Source: Acidobacteriota bacterium
GTDB lineage: Bacteria; Acidobacteriota; Blastocatellia; RBC074
DNA length: 64,000 bases
Assembly: GCA_016710075.1 (NCBI GenBank)
Contig: JADJLO010000038.1
Span: forward strand, 379,953-443,952
Reading direction: 5' to 3'
Below, piece after piece: positions 1 to 9,700 of this stretch; within the stretch, counting starts at the first letter, position 1, and each line of letters begins with the position of its first letter. The position numbers and the translations under genes were made by a program. Below the pieces are notes generated by a model, which did no database searches, was not told the origin of the DNA, and saw nothing but the letters and a program-made list of their open reading frames with translations.

Positions 1-492
<492 letters not shown>

Positions 493-614
493 AATTTGCC
501 TGTTGCGTATTATCCTCTGATTGTCTATTTTACCGTGTTTCAGTGATATATCTTTGCATGGCGCAGATTACCAGTCGGCGCCGAATCGAACAACCGCCTT
601 TCCGGAGATCTCGA

Positions 615-1841
615 ATGAAAAAGTCAGCTATCTGGTTTTGTTGCCTTGCGACCCTGGTTGCGAGCACATTTTCGCCGGCAGCATTATCACAATCATCGTC
701 AATCATTGCGATAATAAATGCCAATGTGATCGACGGCATCGGCAATCAGCCGATACTCAATGCGACAGTGATGATTAAAGACGGGAAGATATCGGGCATT
801 GCGGCCAATTCCAGGAGCGTTCCGGCCGGCGCATCGGTGATCGATCTCAAAGGTTACTGGCTGCTGCCGGGGTTTGTCGACGCGCACACGCATATTGCCG
901 ATATGCGTTCGGCAAGGGCGGCTCTCGTTTCGGGGGTAACTACTGCCCGCAACCTCGGAATTCCATATTTTGTGGATAAGGGCATCGGGGAACTCAACCG
1001 CCGCGGTGTGACTGATGTCCCGGAACTGCTTTGCGCCGGATATCACGTCCGCGTCCGCCCCGTTGAGGAATTCTTCATCAGCTTTCCGCAACTGCAGGAT
1101 TTGATGGGCGGAGTTCGTGGAGAAACGGCCGTGCGCCGCGTCGTCCGGGCTCAGATCGATCGCGGAGTCGATGTCATCAAGATCAATGCAACAGAGAGAG
1201 CCGGTCTGCCCGACACCGATCCGCGCCAGCGCACCTTCACCGATGAAGAAATCGCCGCAATCGTCGATGAGGCGCGGAAGTCGAATATTTATGTAGCGTC
1301 ACATGCTCACGGCGACGAAGGCGCTTTCGCCTCTGTTCGCGCCGGAGTCCGCTCAATCGAACACGGCACATATCTCAGCGACAAAACTCTCGCACTGATG
1401 AAAGAGCGCGGCACTTTCTTTGTGCCAACTATTTCAACTATGGCCGAAATGATCGAACCCCGCAACGACGTCATCCTCCAAATTCGTGGAAAACACATGG
1501 CTCCACGGGTTCGTGAGACAACCGCAAAGGCTATTAAATTGGGTGTAAAAATTATCGCAGGCACCGACACCGAGTACGACAGGACCAGCAATTTCAGGCT
1601 GGCAAATGAAATTCAGGAACTGATAAATTGCGGTATGGCTCCGATGGAAGCGATAAAAGCGGCGACCTCTTATTCGGCCGAGTGCGCAGGAATACAGAAC
1701 CGAACAGGGGCCATCAAAATCGGACTCGAAGCCGATCTCATAGCCATCGAAAGAGACCCTCTGACGGACGTCAGAAGCCTCCAGGACGTCCTGCTGGTGA
1801 TCAATAACGGAAAAGTGGCGCTCAACAGGTTGAAATGGTGA
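615..1841 (+). CDS. Secreted metal-dependent amidohydrolase (imidazolonepropionase-like)
   Basis: The protein has about 408 residues from the ATG at 615, chosen because it has GGAGA just upstream and opens with a signal peptide (MKKSAIWFCCLATLVAS...ALSQ). An upstream in-frame ATG at 543 would put unrelated residues before the signal. Family motifs are clear: the metal-binding HTH at residues 91-93 in GFVDAHTH, a VIKIN segment with the probable carboxylated lysine, ASHAHG, SIEHGTYLS and the late metal aspartate in AGTDTEYD. These fit the amidohydrolase superfamily, subgroup of secreted imidazolonepropionase-like or prolidase-like hydrolases acting on C-N bonds. The substrate cannot be told. 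It stands alone on the plus strand, with a G-rich tract directly after it. Confidence 0.85.
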   Translation: MKKSAIWFCCLATLVASTFSPAALSQSSSIIAIINANVIDGIGNQPILNATVMIKDGKISGIAANSRSVPAGASVIDLKGYWLLPGFVDAHTHIADMRSARAALVSGVTTARNLGIPYFVDKGIGELNRRGVTDVPELLCAGYHVRVRPVEEFFISFPQLQDLMGGVRGETAVRRVVRAQIDRGVDVIKINATERAGLPDTDPRQRTFTDEEIAAIVDEARKSNIYVASHAHGDEGAFASVRAGVRSIEHGTYLSDKTLALMKERGTFFVPTISTMAEMIEPRNDVILQIRGKHMAPRVRETTAKAIKLGVKIIAGTDTEYDRTSNFRLANEIQELINCGMAPMEAIKAATSYSAECAGIQNRTGAIKIGLEADLIAIERDPLTDVRSLQDVLLVINNGKVALNRLKW

Positions 1842-1865
1842 ATCAGAATCGTGGCTTGGCGAAGC

Positions 1866-2000
1866 GGGGGGGGGGGCGGGGGGGGGGGGGGGGAAAGACC
1901 GGGGGGAGGGGGGACGGGGGGGGGGGCGGGGGCGGGCCGGCGGGGGAGAGGGGGGAGGGGGGGGGGGGGGTTATGGGGGAAGTGGGCGGGGGGGGGGTGT
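1866..2000. other. Poly-G low-complexity tract
   Basis: About 135 bases after the amidohydrolase stop are almost pure G, with scattered A, C and T interruptions. Nothing similar occurs elsewhere in the window. The proline-rich and glycine-rich open frames across it are by-products of composition. It could be a real G-tract able to form quadruplexes, but a sequencing or assembly artefact is at least as likely. The flanks (1842-1865 and 2001-2095) hold no recognisable gene. Confidence 0.6.
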
Positions 2001-2095
2001 TGCCAATGATACTGCACGCGGTTGCCCTCAAATGGCTGAGCAGTTACGTTTATTTAAAGTAACCTGACTGACAACCGATAACCGACAACTATTTC

Positions 2096-2282
2096 TCACC
2101 TGATGACGAGGCTTTGCACATTCGGATCCTTGCCTTCTCTGAACATTAACCAGCCGATACTCCCGAGAACAGACGCTATCAGGAAGGCCAGGCCAACCAG
2201 ACATCAAGATCTCGAAAATCTGAATAAAAAGCTCCCAGTTGAGCAGACCAGGCAGTAATTCAGTCATTGCTACAGGTTCCAT
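2096..2282 (-). pseudogene. Small single-TM membrane protein, broken by one frameshift
   Basis: From the ATG at 2282 (GGAG six bases upstream) the reading is MEPVAMTELLPGLLNWELF followed by IQIFEILM. In the next frame the product continues as LVGLAFLIASVLGSIGW and then LMFREGKDPNVQSLVIR, ending at a TGA at 2096-2098. The two halves join into one plausible protein of about 62 residues with one hydrophobic helix and a charged tail, so a one-base indel lies near 2200. I do not recognise the family. Whether the break is real or a sequence error cannot be decided here, but the nearby poly-G tract suggests poor local quality. Confidence 0.5.
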
Positions 2283-2288
2283 GTTCAT

Positions 2289-2627
2289 CTCCTATGCTTG
2301 GAGCCGACTGTGGATCGGCTGATTTTGTCCGGAATTTCCCCGATATTACTCGTCGAACTACGAAAATAAATAGAAATGCAGATACTTGTGGAATTGGCCC
2401 AAAATCAGCAGATGAACAAAAAAAAGTAAAAACTTTAATTATTCTTTATTATATTTACAGTTTTAATTTTATTTCTGAAAAACTTCAAATACTTTGGAAG
2501 GCGGGAACTTTTTACTCCTGTTGTCCTGGAAAGTCAACAATTATTATCGACTTTCCAGGAAATAAAAAAAAGAAAATGCCCCACGTGACTGGAGGGTGGA
2601 GGGAGGGGGGAGGGGCAGGATGTCGGT
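2289..2627. other. AT-rich intergenic region
   Basis: No supported gene lies here. The segment is AT-rich around 2340-2500, contains the 12-bp inverted repeat at 2524-2560, and ends in a G-rich purine run at about 2590-2618 next to the 3' end of the DUF1080 gene. Confidence 0.5.
2524..2560. terminator. Perfect 12-bp hairpin beyond the DUF1080 gene
   Basis: TCCTGGAAAGTC (2524-2535) pairs perfectly with GACTTTCCAGGA (2549-2560) across a 13-nt loop. It lies about 70 bp beyond the 3' end of the minus-strand DUF1080 gene. A run of eight A residues is on the wrong side for a classical U-tail terminator of that gene, so the termination role is tentative. Confidence 0.45.
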
Positions 2628-3272
2628 TCAGAGCTGCCTGATCCTGATATTGCGGAATTCGACCAGTGAGTTGTGGCCGAGAAAACCGATATGCCCGGAA
2701 CTTCTTTTGAGGCCGGGGTGTTTTTTGAGGACTTCGGGTTCTTTGACGATATTGAGATCTGAATCGAGGATAATGACGCCGTTGAGAGTGACGCGGATGC
2801 GGCTGCCGGTCATCATAATCTCTTCGGAGTTCCACTCACCCGCCGCTTTGAGGAAGCCTGTTCTGGCGGGGATGACGTCATAAACTGATCCGTGGTGCTG
2901 TTCGGATCTGATTTTGCCTTTATATTTCTCGTGCTGGTCGTCCAGAATCTGGATCTCCATGCCGGCATAGGCGGCATCACCTTCAAGAGGCGCACGAACT
3001 CCGACGCCGTTGTTGCCTCCGGGTTCGGTTTTGAACTCGAAACGAAAGATGAAGTTCGAATATTCCTTTTCGGTAAAGAGATTTCCACCGCCATCGAGCG
3101 GGCAGACAATGGCGCCGTCCTTGACGACATAGCCAGGTCCGTGCCCGTGAACCAGTTTCCAGCCATCGAGAGTCTTGCCATCAAAAAGCCGGGTGAATCC
3201 TTTTTCATCAGATTGAGCAACAACAGGCATTATCATCAGGCAGAGCAAGAGCACGGCGCCGGAAATTTTCAT
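2628..3272 (-). CDS. Secreted DUF1080 protein (3-keto-disaccharide hydrolase-type)
   Basis: The protein has about 214 residues. I place the start at 3272 because AAGGAG lies nine bases upstream and the product then opens with a signal peptide (MKISGAVLLLCLMIMPVVAQ); an earlier in-frame start adds 14 residues without a ribosome site. It begins with the family hallmark GFTRLFDGKTLDGWK and continues through GNLFTEKEYSNF, GGNNGVGVRAP, AGMEIQILDD and the closing GHIGFLGHNSLVEFRNI, which is the concanavalin-like sandwich of DUF1080. Relatives act on 3-keto-glycosides, and the divergent neighbour is a Gfo/Idh/MocA oxidoreductase, the usual partner in sugar oxidation. The direct substrate is inferred, not shown. 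Confidence 0.85.
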   Translation of the reverse strand: MKISGAVLLLCLMIMPVVAQSDEKGFTRLFDGKTLDGWKLVHGHGPGYVVKDGAIVCPLDGGGNLFTEKEYSNFIFRFEFKTEPGGNNGVGVRAPLEGDAAYAGMEIQILDDQHEKYKGKIRSEQHHGSVYDVIPARTGFLKAAGEWNSEEIMMTGSRIRVTLNGVIILDSDLNIVKEPEVLKKHPGLKRSSGHIGFLGHNSLVEFRNIRIRQL

Positions 3273-3409
3273 CGATTGACTCCTTTTGGTTTTATCTTTT
3301 GCATTTATTGACATACATGGTTTGGAGCATAAGAATAACCCGCGTGCTCAATTCCGCAAGTGATCTGTTGCTTTCTTTCTGAAATTTTTCCCGGAGGATA
3401 ACAATAATA

Positions 3410-4642
3410 ATGAAGAACCAGGTTTGGACGATCGATCGCCGTAATTTCATCAAACAGACAATGGCCGGGGTGGCCGGGGTGACTGCAACAACCGGCATGA
3501 GTGCGGTTTCATACGCCAGGATCATCGGCTCGAATGACCGTATCAGGCTTGGAGGGATCGGCCCCGGAGATCGCGGCGCCGGCAGGCTGGCGGCGGCTCA
3601 GAAGATGGGAGCCGACATCGTCGCCCTCGCCGATGTCAATAAAGGCATGCTTGAAAGAGGATTGAAGATCATCGGCACGCCGGTGGACAAGACCTATGTC
3701 GATTATCAGGATCTGCTGGCGCGCAAGGATATCGATGGCGTGATCATTGCGACACCGGATCATCTGCACTATCAGACGCTGATCGATTCGGTCCGCGCAG
3801 GCAAGGATGTCTATATCGAAAAGCCTCTGACGCGGACAATCGAGGAAGGCGAAGAGATGATCGCCAAGGTCAAGGCATCGAAACAGATCGTTCAGGTTGG
3901 CAACCAGCGACGGAGCGGCGAACATTTCAAAAGAGCGCGTGAAATCGTGGCTTCGGGCGGCATCGGGGAGATCAGGTTTGTCAGGATCTGGGACTTCCGT
4001 TACCGGCCGAAAGATCCATACATCAAGCGCGCATCCGATCCGAAGCTGTTCAGTCCCGAACTGATCGACTGGCCGAAATTTCTTGGAAGAGCGCCGAAGC
4101 GCCCCTATGACGCTAATCGCGCCTCCGGGTGGCGCTGGTTCTGGGATTATGCCGGAGGTCTGATGACCGATATCGGACCGCACTGGCTTGATGTGGCGAT
4201 GTGGATCACCGGCAGCGACGGCCCGCGAACCGTGACGTGCAACGGCGGCAAGTATCAGAACACCGAATGGGAGACTCCCGACAACGTCCATGCGATTTTT
4301 GATTGCGGAACATTTGCGATCGTCTTCATGGTTCAGTTCATGAACGGCCAGGAATATGACGGGGCGGCATTTTACGGGCTCGAAGGCAGCATCGTTCAGG
4401 AGAACAACCGCGGGATGATGGTGAGATACGACAACAAGCGCAAAGAGGTCGAGAGCTGGAAGATAATGGATGAAAGCCCGGCTCACATGCAGAACTTCCT
4501 CGACTGCATGCGCAGCCGTCAACAGCCGAACTCGCCCGTTGATCTGGCCAACCGCGTCCTTGTCGGGGCTCACCTGGCCAATGAGTCTTTCAGATCCGGC
4601 CGGAGGGTCAACTGGGATCCGGTCCATTGGAAGAGGGGTTAG
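3410..4642 (+). CDS. Gfo/Idh/MocA family oxidoreductase with Tat signal
   Basis: This is a 410-residue NAD(P)-dependent oxidoreductase. The N-terminus carries a twin-arginine signal (DRRNFIKQTMAGVAG...), so the folded enzyme is probably exported to the periplasm. The Rossmann part reads RIRLGGIGPGDRG, then ADVNKGMLERG, then GVIIATPDHLHYQ, and the family signature EKPLTRTIEEG follows. The C-terminal GFO/IDH/MocA domain includes MTDIGPHWLDVAMW. GGAGG lies 12 bases before the ATG. It is divergent from the DUF1080 gene with a 137-bp gap, consistent with joint work on sugar oxidation and 3-keto-sugar cleavage. The actual sugar or inositol substrate cannot be read from sequence. Confidence 0.88.
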   Translation: MKNQVWTIDRRNFIKQTMAGVAGVTATTGMSAVSYARIIGSNDRIRLGGIGPGDRGAGRLAAAQKMGADIVALADVNKGMLERGLKIIGTPVDKTYVDYQDLLARKDIDGVIIATPDHLHYQTLIDSVRAGKDVYIEKPLTRTIEEGEEMIAKVKASKQIVQVGNQRRSGEHFKRAREIVASGGIGEIRFVRIWDFRYRPKDPYIKRASDPKLFSPELIDWPKFLGRAPKRPYDANRASGWRWFWDYAGGLMTDIGPHWLDVAMWITGSDGPRTVTCNGGKYQNTEWETPDNVHAIFDCGTFAIVFMVQFMNGQEYDGAAFYGLEGSIVQENNRGMMVRYDNKRKEVESWKIMDESPAHMQNFLDCMRSRQQPNSPVDLANRVLVGAHLANESFRSGRRVNWDPVHWKRG

Positions 4643-4673
4643 TTTTAGTCCTGCCTGAAGGTGGGACTCGAAA

Positions 4674-4709
4674 CAAAAAAAGGCCGGGGAGTTGCGGGCT
4701 CCCCGGCCT
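4674..4709 (-). terminator. Rho-independent terminator of giant gene 1
   Basis: GGCCGGGGAG (4682-4691) pairs with CTCCCCGGCC (4699-4708) across the loop TTGCGGG. Read on the minus strand, the hairpin is followed by a T-run (the A-run at 4674-4681), the classic form. The same stem and loop recur after giant gene 2 at 23305-23339. Confidence 0.85.
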
Positions 4710-4749
4710 GAATTATTGGTAACAGGAAATCCTGGAACCAACACACACA

Positions 4750-6708
4750 CTAGTTACAAGTTGGAACAAAGACCGGAACAATGATCTCAGCCTTATCGGT
4801 GAGGGTCAGGGCGTGCAGATTATGACCCTGATTGAACGCTCCATTCTGTGAGTTGGTGTTTGGATTGTAGTTGATCTGGACACCAAACAAAGCCCCATCA
4901 TCGACTCTCCACAGTTTCATCCATCCGGTCCTGCTGGCCGGGATGACGCGATTGAATGGGGTGAGCGTGCGCGGGAAAGTGTTTGAAAGAACATTTCTGC
5001 TCTGACAGACTCCCTGATTTGAAGTAAAGCTGTAGCCAATTTCCGTGTCGTCATACACCAGCCCGGTGATGTTGCCTATCTGTGCGGCGGAGGTCATGAA
5101 ATTGCCGCCGACGCGATTGAGCACCAGCATTGTCTGGTTGTTTTCCGAGATACTTTGAATGTTATCGACAGCCAGGACCCTCGGCAGACGGTTGTAACTC
5201 ATGCCGTCGAACTTCAGGCTTGTGAATGTCGCATTCGGATCGGAACCTGCGGGGAACATCATCAGGGCCTGGATTGCCTCGGCGCCGAGATTTGCCGCGT
5301 GACCCGATGTGAACTTCACATACTCGTCACCGATGAGGCAGTTGTAAGCTCTCGGCAGGCCCGTTGCACAATCCACAGCCACAGCCACCATATAGCCGCT
5401 GTTGCCGGGATCGAGATCCGATGCCAGCAGGGATATTGTCTGGCTTGGTGTCAGACAGACGAACATGTCCAGGACCGAGCAGGTGGCCCCGTCGATTGCA
5501 AACAGATGCACACACACATTCTCGGTGGTCGAGACATTGGTCATGTTGATGCGCGTGTTCTGTTTGTTCGGATTTACGGCATCCGAAGTATAGATCGGGT
5601 AGAAGAGAACCGATCCGCCCTGGATGTCGCTGACTTCGCTGGCGGCCGGATAAGCCGTCTGCGGGTTGGTCCCCGGCGCAACTATGAAGGTTGATGCCGT
5701 GGCGGTGTTATTGGCAAGGTTCGGATCCGCCAGACAGTTGGTCGTCGAGATCGTCGCCGAGTTGATCACAGTGACAATCGGATGCTTGATCGGTACCACC
5801 GCCTTGAGCGTGATCACGCCCGAGGTCGGGAAGTTCGTCGCGCACTGATTGGCCGCTCCCAACGGATTCTTCAGAGTGAACTTGACTGTTGTCACCCCGT
5901 TGAGTGTGGTCGATGTCACTGTCACATCATTGACCGTGTATGGCGCGGCTATCGTCCAGCTGTCAAGGGTGAAGCCCTTGGGCAGCGTGTCCACTATCAT
6001 CACGCCCGCTGCGTTCGACGGACCCGCGTTGCTGAAGCTCAGCGTGTAGCTCACGATCGACTGTTGATTCGTCGTGCTGTACTGAGCGCTTGACGGGCCG
6101 CTCTTGGCCAGCGACAGGTCTGACTGGGCCTTGACCGTTGTCGTTGCCGTCGCCGTGTTGTTGCTGGTCACCGGATCGACATCCCACACGATTCCAGTGT
6201 TCGGATTCGGGACCGGTATCCTCGGGGTGTAGCTGACCGTGGCCGTGTTCGAGAGCACCGTGTCGCAGGCGACATCGGGGCAGACTCTGACCGTGATCGT
6301 CAGCGTGCGCTTGACTCCGGGGCCTGTCAGACCCGGCCAGGTGTACTTGACCGTTCCGTTGGCTCCGACTGCCGGGTTGGTTCCGGCCGCCACTCCACCC
6401 GTTGATGGCGTGGCGGTGAGGAAGACTGTTCCCTGCGGCAGCGGATCGGTGATCATCACGTCCTGAGCGCAGCTCGGGCCGTTGTTGATCGCCTCTATGG
6501 TGTAGGTCAGCGTGTTGCCGGCGATCACCGGATCGGGATCGTCAACCTTTGTGATCGCCAGATCGGGTCTGGCTATCACTTTGACGGTGTCTGTTCCGAC
6601 ATTGCGCGGCACTGCAGGCAGCGCCGACATCGATGTCGCCGTTGCCCTGTTCGTGAAGGCTCCCGGGGCGGTGCAGCTGTCGACTGCAACCGTCAGCTGG
6701 AGCGTCAC
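4750..6708 (-). CDS. Giant gene 1, C-terminal fragment (DUF11 modules plus terminal domain)
   Basis: This 652-residue frame holds the end of giant protein 1. It enters mid-module (LQLTVAVDSCTAPGAF), then has two DUF11-type modules beginning PDLAITKVDDPDPVIAG and SDLSLAKSGPSSAQYS. The last 310 or so residues form a distinct Cys-containing domain: AASEVSDIQGGSVLFYPIYT, TENVCVHLF, GLPRAYNCLIGD, GAEAIQALMMFPAG, and the final VPVFVPTCN. About 200 bp present in giant gene 2 are missing just upstream near 6725, which breaks the frame. The DNA from about 5625 to 6700 is almost identical to 24268-25340 in giant gene 2. Confidence 0.8.
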   Translation of the reverse strand: MTLQLTVAVDSCTAPGAFTNRATATSMSALPAVPRNVGTDTVKVIARPDLAITKVDDPDPVIAGNTLTYTIEAINNGPSCAQDVMITDPLPQGTVFLTATPSTGGVAAGTNPAVGANGTVKYTWPGLTGPGVKRTLTITVRVCPDVACDTVLSNTATVSYTPRIPVPNPNTGIVWDVDPVTSNNTATATTTVKAQSDLSLAKSGPSSAQYSTTNQQSIVSYTLSFSNAGPSNAAGVMIVDTLPKGFTLDSWTIAAPYTVNDVTVTSTTLNGVTTVKFTLKNPLGAANQCATNFPTSGVITLKAVVPIKHPIVTVINSATISTTNCLADPNLANNTATASTFIVAPGTNPQTAYPAASEVSDIQGGSVLFYPIYTSDAVNPNKQNTRINMTNVSTTENVCVHLFAIDGATCSVLDMFVCLTPSQTISLLASDLDPGNSGYMVAVAVDCATGLPRAYNCLIGDEYVKFTSGHAANLGAEAIQALMMFPAGSDPNATFTSLKFDGMSYNRLPRVLAVDNIQSISENNQTMLVLNRVGGNFMTSAAQIGNITGLVYDDTEIGYSFTSNQGVCQSRNVLSNTFPRTLTPFNRVIPASRTGWMKLWRVDDGALFGVQINYNPNTNSQNGAFNQGHNLHALTLTDKAEIIVPVFVPTCN

Positions 6709-9700
6709 GAAATCGTTTGGCGCAATTTTGTTCCCGCAACAACCGGATCAGGCGTATGGGTCTTGGTCGTCACCAGGTCTGAGACTCCCTGAACCGGGGT
6801 GGTCAATTGCGTGGCCGCGCCGATCGGGGTGTTGAATCCGTTAGTGGTTCCCTCGATTGTGGCATTGTTGACCAGCGCCGTCTTGACAGACGGGTCGATC
6901 CTGACCACAACCTCGATGGTCGCCGTATTGCCGACTCCGTTCTGAGGCGCAGGAAGCATCGGAGCTACGCAACTGACATTCGAACCGAAGTTCGAGCAAT
7001 TGTAGGTGCCGTTGCCGCTCACCTTGCGTGCTGAAACGAATGTCACCCCGGCGGGGAGAACATCTACTATCTGCGGACTCAGAATGTCAGAAGGCCCATT
7101 ATTGGTGACCACGAGGTTGTAAGTCATCGTCGTACCCGGGATCACTGCAACGCTTGTGGTTCCAGTGCCGGGTAATGCCAGCGTTCCGGAAGTAGAGGCC
7201 GGGCCGACCGGACCCGCTGGGCTTGGATAACTGATGGTGGTTACCGCCGACTGGACGACCTTGGTTATCGTCAACTGCGAAGCCGCATTGGTCGCAGTCG
7301 AAGTAGCCAGCGAAGTGTTGTTGCTCGAGTTCGGATCATTTGTCGTTGTCAGGGCGCGAGCCTGGTTGGTGCTCAGTGTGCCTCCGATCACCGATGGATT
7401 GACCGTCACCTGGAAGGTGATCACGTCATAGTTCGTCGAGCTGACGAGTTCTCCGGCGGCCGTCGGTGGAATCGCCGCTGGTTGAGCGTTTGGCACGCAG
7501 GTCAGGCTGCCCTGAGGAGCTCCCGTCGACGGGCTGTTGTAGATGCAGGATCCGGCCGTGAACCCAAGGTTGCCGACGCCATATGTGATGGTCCCCGGCA
7601 GGAATACCGTATTGCCTGGAATGATGTCTTCCAGCCGCACGTTCTGTGCGTTTGAAGGCCCATTGTTTCTGATGCGCAGCCGATAAGTGATATTCTCCCC
7701 GGCCTTGACCTGAGCCGGCGGCGCCGGCGAGATCACATCCTTGACCAGTTCGAGATCGGCCAGCGTCCGGACGGCCGAACTCGCCTGCGACGAATTGTTG
7801 CCGGGGTTCATATCCATCGGATCGCCGTTGGTATCCGTGGGATCGTTCGCATCGTTGATGATCCCGACATCCGCGCGGTTATTGAAGTTCGCGCCGTCAA
7901 TAACATTGTTCGGCGCCTTGATCTTGAGCACGATCGTCGCCACGCCGTCGGGCGGGAAGAAGGCGTTAGGCGGCACGTTGTAATCGCAGTTGATGACACC
8001 GCCGGTCTGCGTGCAGGTGAACGCATTGGTCAGGATGCCCGGCCCTGTGCTTGTCGCCGAGACGAGCATCATATCGGCGCTGGGCAGCGTGTCTGTCACG
8101 TGGATCGTGCCGTTGGTAAAGCTGCTCGATCCGTTGTTGCGAACCGTCAGCACGTAATCGATGTTGCTGCCCGCGACGACTTCAGACGGAGCCGTCTTGG
8201 TAATCGCGAGGTCTGTCTTGTGAATGACCTTCGTCGTCACGGCATTCGAGCTGCCGGCAACACCCGGCGTTGAGGATGCCAGGCTGAAACTGTTCGGCCC
8301 CACTGTTTCCGGCGCGTCAGATGCGACCTTCACCACCACGGTCAGAGTGCCAGTCGCGCCGGCACGCAGGATTCCGTCGGGCGGCGTGGCTGCGGATCCG
8401 CCTTGCGGCTTGCAGGTCAGCGTCGAGCCGTTGATGGTGCAGGTGGCGGGTGCGGCAAATGCTCCGCTGCCGCTCCACGAAACGAAGCTGGTAAATGACG
8501 GCAGAACATCGGTCAGAACGACATTTTGAGCATCGCTCTGGCCCCGATTGACGATGGTCAGGGTGTAGGTCAGGTTCTCGCCGGCGATTACCGGATCTGG
8601 CGACGCAGACTTGAATTTGTCGACCATCGAACTGGTGTTGACAGGGTTGCTGACCGAACTGGAGTTGGCTCCAGGCCCCGGATCGGGCGTCGAACTGCTG
8701 ACGCTTGCGCTGTTGATCACATTGCCGGAGGCGATGGATGGATCAACCTGCACCCGGACTATGATCGTCACAGGCGGCAGATTGGCCGGCGCCGGATTCT
8801 GGTTGGTAACGCCCGGTGGCAGGATTGCCCGGCTGCACGACAGGGTTCCACCCATCGTCCCCACCGCTGGAGGCGAACAGACGAAACCGCTGTTGCCGGT
8901 GTTGACCGAGATGAACCGGGCATTGGCGGGCAGTGTATCGGTCACGACGACATTGGCAGCGTCGCTCGGGCCCTGGTTGTTGATCGTCAGGCGGTAATCA
9001 ACGATCTGTCCGGCGATCACCGGATCACCGTTGTCGTCAAAGGTCGTACCGTCATCGAAGACGTCAACTGCCTTTGAGATCGACAGGTCTGCGCCCTGTG
9101 AGACCGCGACCTGGACGCCAAAGGCGTTGTTTGCCGCGTTCGGATCGGGCGTTGCGTTGTTTGGCCCGAAGGAGGCCACGCGCGCAGCGTTTACGATCGC
9201 CGTGCCGAGCGGTACGCCGGCCGGAACCGAAACGCGGTACTGCACCTGCAGCCTCTGCCCGGCAATCATGTCATTCCCGGCGCCGTTGCCGGAATTGTCC
9301 ACCGTGCAAACGATGCGGTTTGAGCCCGCAGGGTTGATCGAGCAGCTCGCTCCGGTTGGCTGGGGCGGTGTTGGAGCCATCCCGTTCGGCGAGAAGCTTG
9401 AAAGCGGAGTGACGATGAAGCCGCCGGTACCAAAGCCGGTATCGAACGTCACATTTGCAGGCAGCTGATCCTCGATCATCACCAGACTCGCGTTAGACGG
9501 GCCGTTGTTGACTATCTCGACTGTGTAGACGATCTGGTTGCCTGTGGTTCCGGAGGTCACGGTTGTCCGGTCGGCGAATTTGCGCAGTTGCAGATCCGCT
9601 CCCGTGGTGACTACCGAAACGAATTCGTCATTGTTGTTTGACGGATTGTTATCCTGGTCTCCCGGCGCCGCTGTGACGGCGGCGAGATTCCGGAGAGTCG

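Noticed and set aside
1670..2062. Proline-rich and glycine-rich open frames over the poly-G tract
   Set aside because: Pure composition effects of the homopolymer.
3509..4750. 413-codon open frame on the minus strand opposite the Gfo/Idh/MocA gene
   Set aside because: Fully antisense to a clear enzyme gene, no family features; an effect of codon bias on the opposite strand.
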